This document shows, one piece after another, positions 12,930 to 16,102 of a stretch of 16,102 nucleotides of DNA; the stretch's first letter is position 1, and each line of letters begins with the position of its first letter. The notes under the pieces were generated by a model. That model searched no databases. It was not told the origin of the DNA and saw nothing but the letters and a program-made list of their open reading frames with translations. Origin of the DNA: Candidatus Aenigmatarchaeota archaeon (GTDB lineage Archaea > Aenigmatarchaeota > Aenigmatarchaeia > QMZP01). The DNA lies in contig JAFCEK010000015.1 in NCBI GenBank assembly GCA_017609225.1, positions 1-16,102 on the forward strand, in the 5' to 3' direction. Position numbers and translations under genes: made by a program.

Positions 12930-13042
12930 TGTTGCCTCAGTGTATCCGCCGACTTAAAGTCGGCGGTTTTCTTGGCGAGGCAACAGCTGTTGAACCAGAA
13001 CCATACATCCGCTGTTTGAAAACAATGGTTTTCTGGTTCAAC
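12930..13042 (+). repeat. Two large stem-loops between ferritin and rubrerythrin
   Basis: First structure: TGTTGCCTC (12930-12938) pairs with GAGGCAACA (12977-12985), enclosing CCGCCGACT/AGTCGGCGG (12946-12954 with 12958-12966) followed by TTTT. Second: GTTGAACCAGAA (12989-13000) pairs perfectly with TTCTGGTTCAAC (13031-13042), continued by CCAT/ATGG and TGTTT/AAACA with a small TT bulge, 21 bp in total. The junction CAACAGCTGTTG (12981-12992) is itself a palindrome, so alternative folds exist. The first could be a ferritin terminator or a remnant end of an IS200/IS605-like element, whose ends carry similar hairpins. The second ends ten bases before the rubrerythrin ribosome binding site and may be a regulatory leader. 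Confidence 0.75.
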
Positions 13043-13062
13043 ATAAAAAATGGAGGTATTAA

Positions 13063-13647
13063 ATGAATGAGACAATACAAAACCTGGCAAAGGCATTTAT
13101 TGGCGAAAGTCAGGCAAGGAACAGGTACAGCTTTTATGCAAAGGCTGCGAAAAAAGAGGGGTTTGAACAGATTGCAGAGATTTTTCTGGTTACAGCTGAG
13201 AATGAAAAAGAGCATGCAAAGTGGCTGTTCAGGCTAATCAATGAGCTGAAGGCAAAAAGCAGCGGGAAGCTGGATGAGATAAGGGTTGAGGCCTCAGCAC
13301 CAACGGTTCTTGGCACAACAGCAGAGAATCTGAAGGCAGCAATTGCAGGGGAAAACTATGAGCATACAAAGATGTATCCCGAATTTGCAGATACAGCTGA
13401 AAAGGAAGGGCTTAAGGAAATAGCTGACAGGCTCAGGGCAATCGCTGCGGCAGAAAAGCATCATGAGGAGAGATACAGCAAGCTTCTTAAAGAGCTGGAA
13501 GCTGGAACCGTGTTCAGGAAAGGAAAGGAAGTGGAATGGGTGTGCAGGGAGTGCGGATATGTGCATACAGGAAAAGAACCGCCGGAGAAATGCCCTTCAT
13601 GCAGCCATCCGAGAAGCTTTTACCAGGTTAAATGCGAGGAGTATTAG
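13063..13647 (+). CDS. rbr: Rubrerythrin
   Basis: A 194-aa peroxidase of anaerobes that reduces hydrogen peroxide at a di-iron centre, with electrons entering through its rubredoxin domain. The N-terminal four-helix domain carries the ligand motifs: E15 in GESQARNRY, ENEKEH with E48 and H51, GENYEHTKMY, and AEKHHEERY. The C-terminal rubredoxin-like domain has C161-x2-C164 and C177-x2-C180 (CRECGYVHTGKEPPEKCPSC) and is complete. GGAGG sits about six bases before ATG 13063. Desulfoferrodoxin follows 42 nt downstream and ferritin lies upstream, so the three form an oxygen and iron defence group: superoxide to peroxide, peroxide to water, and iron sequestered. Confidence 0.96.
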   Translation: MNETIQNLAKAFIGESQARNRYSFYAKAAKKEGFEQIAEIFLVTAENEKEHAKWLFRLINELKAKSSGKLDEIRVEASAPTVLGTTAENLKAAIAGENYEHTKMYPEFADTAEKEGLKEIADRLRAIAAAEKHHEERYSKLLKELEAGTVFRKGKEVEWVCRECGYVHTGKEPPEKCPSCSHPRSFYQVKCEEY

Positions 13648-13689
13648 ATATTGCACTGCTGTTAGTTTAGCCAAGGGGGGTTTTTATAT

Positions 13690-14067
13690 ATGACAGAGAA
13701 GAATCAGGTGTATAAATGCAATATATGCGGGAATATTGTGGAGGTTCTCCATACAGGGAAGGGGGAACTCGTCTGCTGCGGACAGCCAATGGAACCGCTT
13801 GAAGAGAAAACAGAGGATACAGGCAGGGAGAAGCATGTGCCTGTAATAGAGAAAACAGAAGGCATAGTAAAGGTCAGAATTGGTTCAGTTCCGCATCCAA
13901 TGGAAGAAGGGCATTATATTGAATGGATAGAGCTGATCGCAGACGGAATGGTTTACAGGAAATTCCTGAATCCCGGGGAAAAGCCGGAGGTAGAGTTCCA
14001 TACAGAAGCGGAAAACATAAAGGCAAGAGAACACTGCAATATACATGGTTTATGGGTTTCAGGCTGA
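13690..14067 (+). CDS. dfx: Desulfoferrodoxin (superoxide reductase, two-centre type)
   Basis: A 125-aa superoxide reductase that converts superoxide to hydrogen peroxide without releasing oxygen. The N-terminal desulforedoxin part binds a rubredoxin-like iron through C10, C13, C29 and C30 (CNICGN...VCCGQPM). The catalytic centre II ligands are H49 (EKHVP, next to the conserved Lys48), H69 and H75 (VPHPMEEGHYIEWI), C116 and H119 (CNIHGLW). All expected residues are present. A run of six G lies about nine bases upstream of the ATG. The peroxide produced is the substrate of rubrerythrin just upstream. The last nine bases overlap the end of the convergent ATP-grasp gene. Confidence 0.96.
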   Translation: MTEKNQVYKCNICGNIVEVLHTGKGELVCCGQPMEPLEEKTEDTGREKHVPVIEKTEGIVKVRIGSVPHPMEEGHYIEWIELIADGMVYRKFLNPGEKPEVEFHTEAENIKAREHCNIHGLWVSG

Positions 14068-15078
14068 TTTCTCAGAACCAGGCTTTGATTTTCCCTTTTC
14101 TTTACTGGGATTTATCCTGATTTTCTTTTTCTGCTTTATAATAACTGACTTTTTCTTTGCTGTTTCTTCAGGGTGTTCAGCTTTGTCCGGTTCTTCTTTT
14201 TTGTCAACACCGCATATATATCTTGCTATCCTGTCAGCAACATCCACCTTTGTTATATCTGCTATCCTCATCCCGGGATTTATGTTCACCTCTATTACCT
14301 TTGGGTTTCCATCAACAACTATATCAACCCCTGCTATCTCTGCACCCATAACCTTTGCGGATTTTAAGGCAAGCTCCTCAATCTCGGGTTCAAGGTTTTT
14401 TATTTTAACCCCCCTCGCTCCCTTGGCAAGATTGGACCTGAACTCATCTTTTTTTCTTGAAATCCTCTGCATGGCTGCAACAACTTCATCATTTATGACA
14501 AAAACCCTTATATCCCTTCCACGGGTTTCTATGTATTCCTGGAAGTAAATCATCTGGCCCAGGGTTCCCAGGGTATCTATTATGGATTCTGCCTCTGCGT
14601 TTGAATTAACCTTCATCACGCCCTTTCCATACGAGCCTGACAGCAGCTTTATCACAACAGGCTTTTTCATGCTTTTTATTGATTTGACGGCTGCCTCAGG
14701 TGTCATAGCAAGCCTTGTCTTGGGGGTTGGTATACCCCTTTCCTGGAGATACTGTATCGCGCTGAATTTGTTCTTGCATATCCTGGTTGCTTTGTAAGAG
14801 TTCACAACATGTATGTTCATTTTTTCCAGGTGCTCTGAAATGATAAGACGGAAGTCAAGCATTGTGGGGGTTGCACTGCAGCCCCTGAACAGAACAGCAT
14901 CCAGCTTTCTGAGCTTGAACTTCGGATAGAAAATATTCCATTTGCCGGGTATGGCAGCAACCCTGAGGTCCTTGATGTCAAAAAGATATGCATCTGAATA
15001 CTTTTTCATTTTTTTGAATATAGTCTGGACTGATTTGAGTTCCGGATTGTGCGTTATGAGACCAACTTTCTTTTTCAT
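14059..15078 (-). CDS. RimK-family ATP-grasp ligase
   Basis: A 339-aa ATP-dependent carboxylate-amine ligase of the RimK/LysX/MptN group. These enzymes add amino acids, often glutamate, to proteins, amino acids or coenzymes; the substrate here cannot be told. The N-terminal domain (MKKKVGLITHNPELKS, residues 1-100) is followed by the ATP-grasp fold: NKFSAIQYLQERGIPTPKT, the phosphate loop KPVVIKLLSGSYGKGVMKV, FQEYIETRGRDIRVFVINDEV, RSNLAKGARG, and the metal-binding GNPKVIEVNINPGMRIADIT. After about residue 292 there is an unusual Lys/Glu-rich, low-complexity tail of nearly 50 residues that is probably disordered and may bind nucleic acid or a partner. Its 3' end overlaps dfx by 9 nt on the opposite strand. 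It appears to be transcribed alone, with an A/T-rich promoter region at 15079-15123. Confidence 0.87.
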   Translation of the reverse strand: MKKKVGLITHNPELKSVQTIFKKMKKYSDAYLFDIKDLRVAAIPGKWNIFYPKFKLRKLDAVLFRGCSATPTMLDFRLIISEHLEKMNIHVVNSYKATRICKNKFSAIQYLQERGIPTPKTRLAMTPEAAVKSIKSMKKPVVIKLLSGSYGKGVMKVNSNAEAESIIDTLGTLGQMIYFQEYIETRGRDIRVFVINDEVVAAMQRISRKKDEFRSNLAKGARGVKIKNLEPEIEELALKSAKVMGAEIAGVDIVVDGNPKVIEVNINPGMRIADITKVDVADRIARYICGVDKKEEPDKAEHPEETAKKKSVIIKQKKKIRINPSKEKGKSKPGSEKSA

Positions 15079-15123
15079 AGTTGTTTAATGAGATTGAGGG
15101 TTTAAATATAATTGAATTAGAAA

Positions 15124-15726
15124 TTATATCTTTGTGTTTATATCTTTTTTTATTTTCTGGTAAATTTTTTCAAATGATATGGATTTTATGTTGCAGACTG
15201 CCTCCCTTTCCTTGAATTTTCTGACAATTTTTTCAAACATGCTGTATACTTCCTTTATTGATTTCTCGAGCGATTCCCGGGTTTCTTTATCATATCCGCC
15301 CCCGTCTATGTCTGTTTCTTTCAGCCCAAAAATTTTCCTGAGTAAGGCCTCCAGCATTATGTTCAGTTTCTCCAGGCATCTGATCATCTCATAGTCATGG
15401 CTGACTATTTTTTTAACCCATTTTCTGGAAAGAAGTTCCCATTCGCAGTGCCTGATTTTTATCTCATCAGAAAAAATCTCAACATCTGTTTTCAGGTTCT
15501 CCAGCGGCTTGTTCATTGATTCTGCACCTATCTCATAAAACAGCTCTATTATGCTGAAAATCCTGTCCTTGGTTTCTTTCAGTTTTTCATCGAGAACATT
15601 GCAGAACTTTTCATCTGTAAGCATTGCTGCATGCCTGTCTTCATAGCTGTATCCTGATACCATTCTTTCCATGAATTTGACTTCTTTGAACATCTCATCC
15701 TTTACCTGCTCCCATGTTCTGACCAT
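15124..15726 (-). CDS. Hypothetical helical protein
   Basis: I do not recognise this protein. From ATG 15726 (MVRTWEQVKDEMFKEVKFMERM) it is 200 aa, highly charged and almost entirely helical by eye, with stretches such as KETKDRIFSIIELFYEIG and ETRESLEKSIKEVYSMFEKIVRKFKERE that suggest coiled coils. It has no signal peptide, membrane segment or metal motif. The open frame extends to 15840, but the extra residues are A/T-rich and would nearly reach the preceding gene. GGAG lies about 15 bases upstream of the ATG. It follows the surface protein gene by about 60 nt in the same direction. Confidence 0.6.
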   Translation of the reverse strand: MVRTWEQVKDEMFKEVKFMERMVSGYSYEDRHAAMLTDEKFCNVLDEKLKETKDRIFSIIELFYEIGAESMNKPLENLKTDVEIFSDEIKIRHCEWELLSRKWVKKIVSHDYEMIRCLEKLNIMLEALLRKIFGLKETDIDGGGYDKETRESLEKSIKEVYSMFEKIVRKFKEREAVCNIKSISFEKIYQKIKKDINTKI

Positions 15727-15787
15727 GCAAAATACATTCTCCTGATTGATATTAAGATTTTGGGTTTTGTAGAATAAAAATTGCTGC

Positions 15788-16102
15788 TTATTTTTTCCTG
15801 ATTTTTCTGAAAAAAATCCTATAAGCAAGATAAGCAGCAATAATTATTACTATAACTATTCCTGCAAAGCCTACAGGATTTGCTGTTATGAATCCCAGGA
15901 TTCCCAGACCTCCCATGTAGATGCATGTCTGTATTTCATCCGGTTTCAGTGCATCCGTGCCGCACTCATTGATGTCAGTGCAAACCCTTGTCTGGGTTCC
16001 GTTTGGAAGGCAGTCCGACCAGTCAGTGCATGTCCAGTTTTCTGTGCATCCGTATGTGCATGGCTGGCTCAAATCAGGTTTCATTGTTTCTGTTCCGCAG
16101 TT
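15788..16102 (-). CDS. Cysteine-rich surface protein C-terminus, thrombospondin-like repeat plus membrane anchor (partial)
   Basis: The frame enters from the right edge (NCGTET before the first Met at 16084), so only the last 104 residues are seen. They contain a repeat of the form ENWTCTDWSDCLPNGTQTRVC followed by TDINECGTDALKPDEIQTC. This resembles thrombospondin type 1 modules and is common in large exported proteins of DPANN archaea. The NCGTETMKPDLSQPC just before it looks like the end of a previous copy, so the repeat is probably tandem. A C-terminal membrane helix (VGFAGIVIVIIIAAYLAYRIFF) and a basic KIRKK tail follow, consistent with an outward-facing, membrane-anchored protein. The function may be adhesion or cell contact, by inference. 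Confidence 0.75.
   Translation of the reverse strand, partial: NCGTETMKPDLSQPCTYGCTENWTCTDWSDCLPNGTQTRVCTDINECGTDALKPDEIQTCIYMGGLGILGFITANPVGFAGIVIVIIIAAYLAYRIFFRKIRKK

Noticed and set aside
15727..15840. N-terminal extension of the helical protein with a hydrophobic start (MLLILLIGFF)
   Set aside because: It looks like a signal or membrane helix, but comes from A/T-rich sequence next to the previous gene's end; the ATG at 15726 gives a more typical start.

Overview
The window looks like anaerobic archaeal DNA, most likely from a DPANN-type lineage. The evidence is a split RNA polymerase B subunit (B'' and B' as separate genes), subunit H, aIF2-gamma, TATA-type promoters, a gene for a cysteine-rich thrombospondin-like surface protein of a kind common in DPANN archaea, and bulge-helix-bulge (BHB) introns in the stable RNA genes. 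The exact phylum cannot be fixed from this sequence.

Layout. Positions 1-4530 (minus strand) form one block: AbrB-ACT regulator, short HisG-like protein, rpoH, a GC-rich structured spacer with its own possible promoter, rpoB'', a second GC-rich spacer, and rpoB' (cut by the window edge). A divergent control region with CCCAC/GTGGG inverted repeats separates this block from a long-form HisG homologue on the plus strand (4723-5814). Positions 5830-6660 are an RNA gene cluster: tRNA-Lys(UUU), tRNA-Asp(GUC) and 5S rRNA, all interrupted. Then come iorA and iorB, a lipoprotein carrying the soluble WWDYG domain of the AglB oligosaccharyltransferase, an AT-rich membrane protein, tRNA-Lys(CUU) (also interrupted), aIF2-gamma, and an iron/oxygen defence run: ferritin, rubrerythrin, desulfoferrodoxin. 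The right end (minus strand) has an ATP-grasp ligase, an unknown helical protein and a partial surface protein.

The main discovery is the density of introns in the RNA genes. I could rebuild mature RNAs by hand using the standard archaeal rule (a 4-bp helix flanked by two 3-nt bulges, cut after bulge nucleotide 2). tRNA-Lys(UUU), 232 nt, loses five introns to give a complete 76-nt cloverleaf. tRNA-Lys(CUU), 230 nt, loses four or five (two of them apparently nested in the D-loop) to give 75 nt. tRNA-Asp, 168 nt, loses two to give 73 nt. Both Lys genes have two introns within the seven-base T-loop, leaving a six-base exon. The 5S rRNA gene carries a 52-nt insertion with a near-perfect BHB, so it appears to be a 5S rRNA gene with a spliceable intron. 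Standard annotation would probably miss most of these genes.

Other points of interest are a pair of divergent HisG homologues around an AbrB-ACT regulator, an IorA whose ferredoxin domain has lost most cluster ligands, a free-standing AglB-like lipoprotein, a one-base break at the start of ferritin, and several unexplained stem-loop regions (upstream of both tRNA-Lys genes, upstream of rpoB'' and upstream of rubrerythrin).
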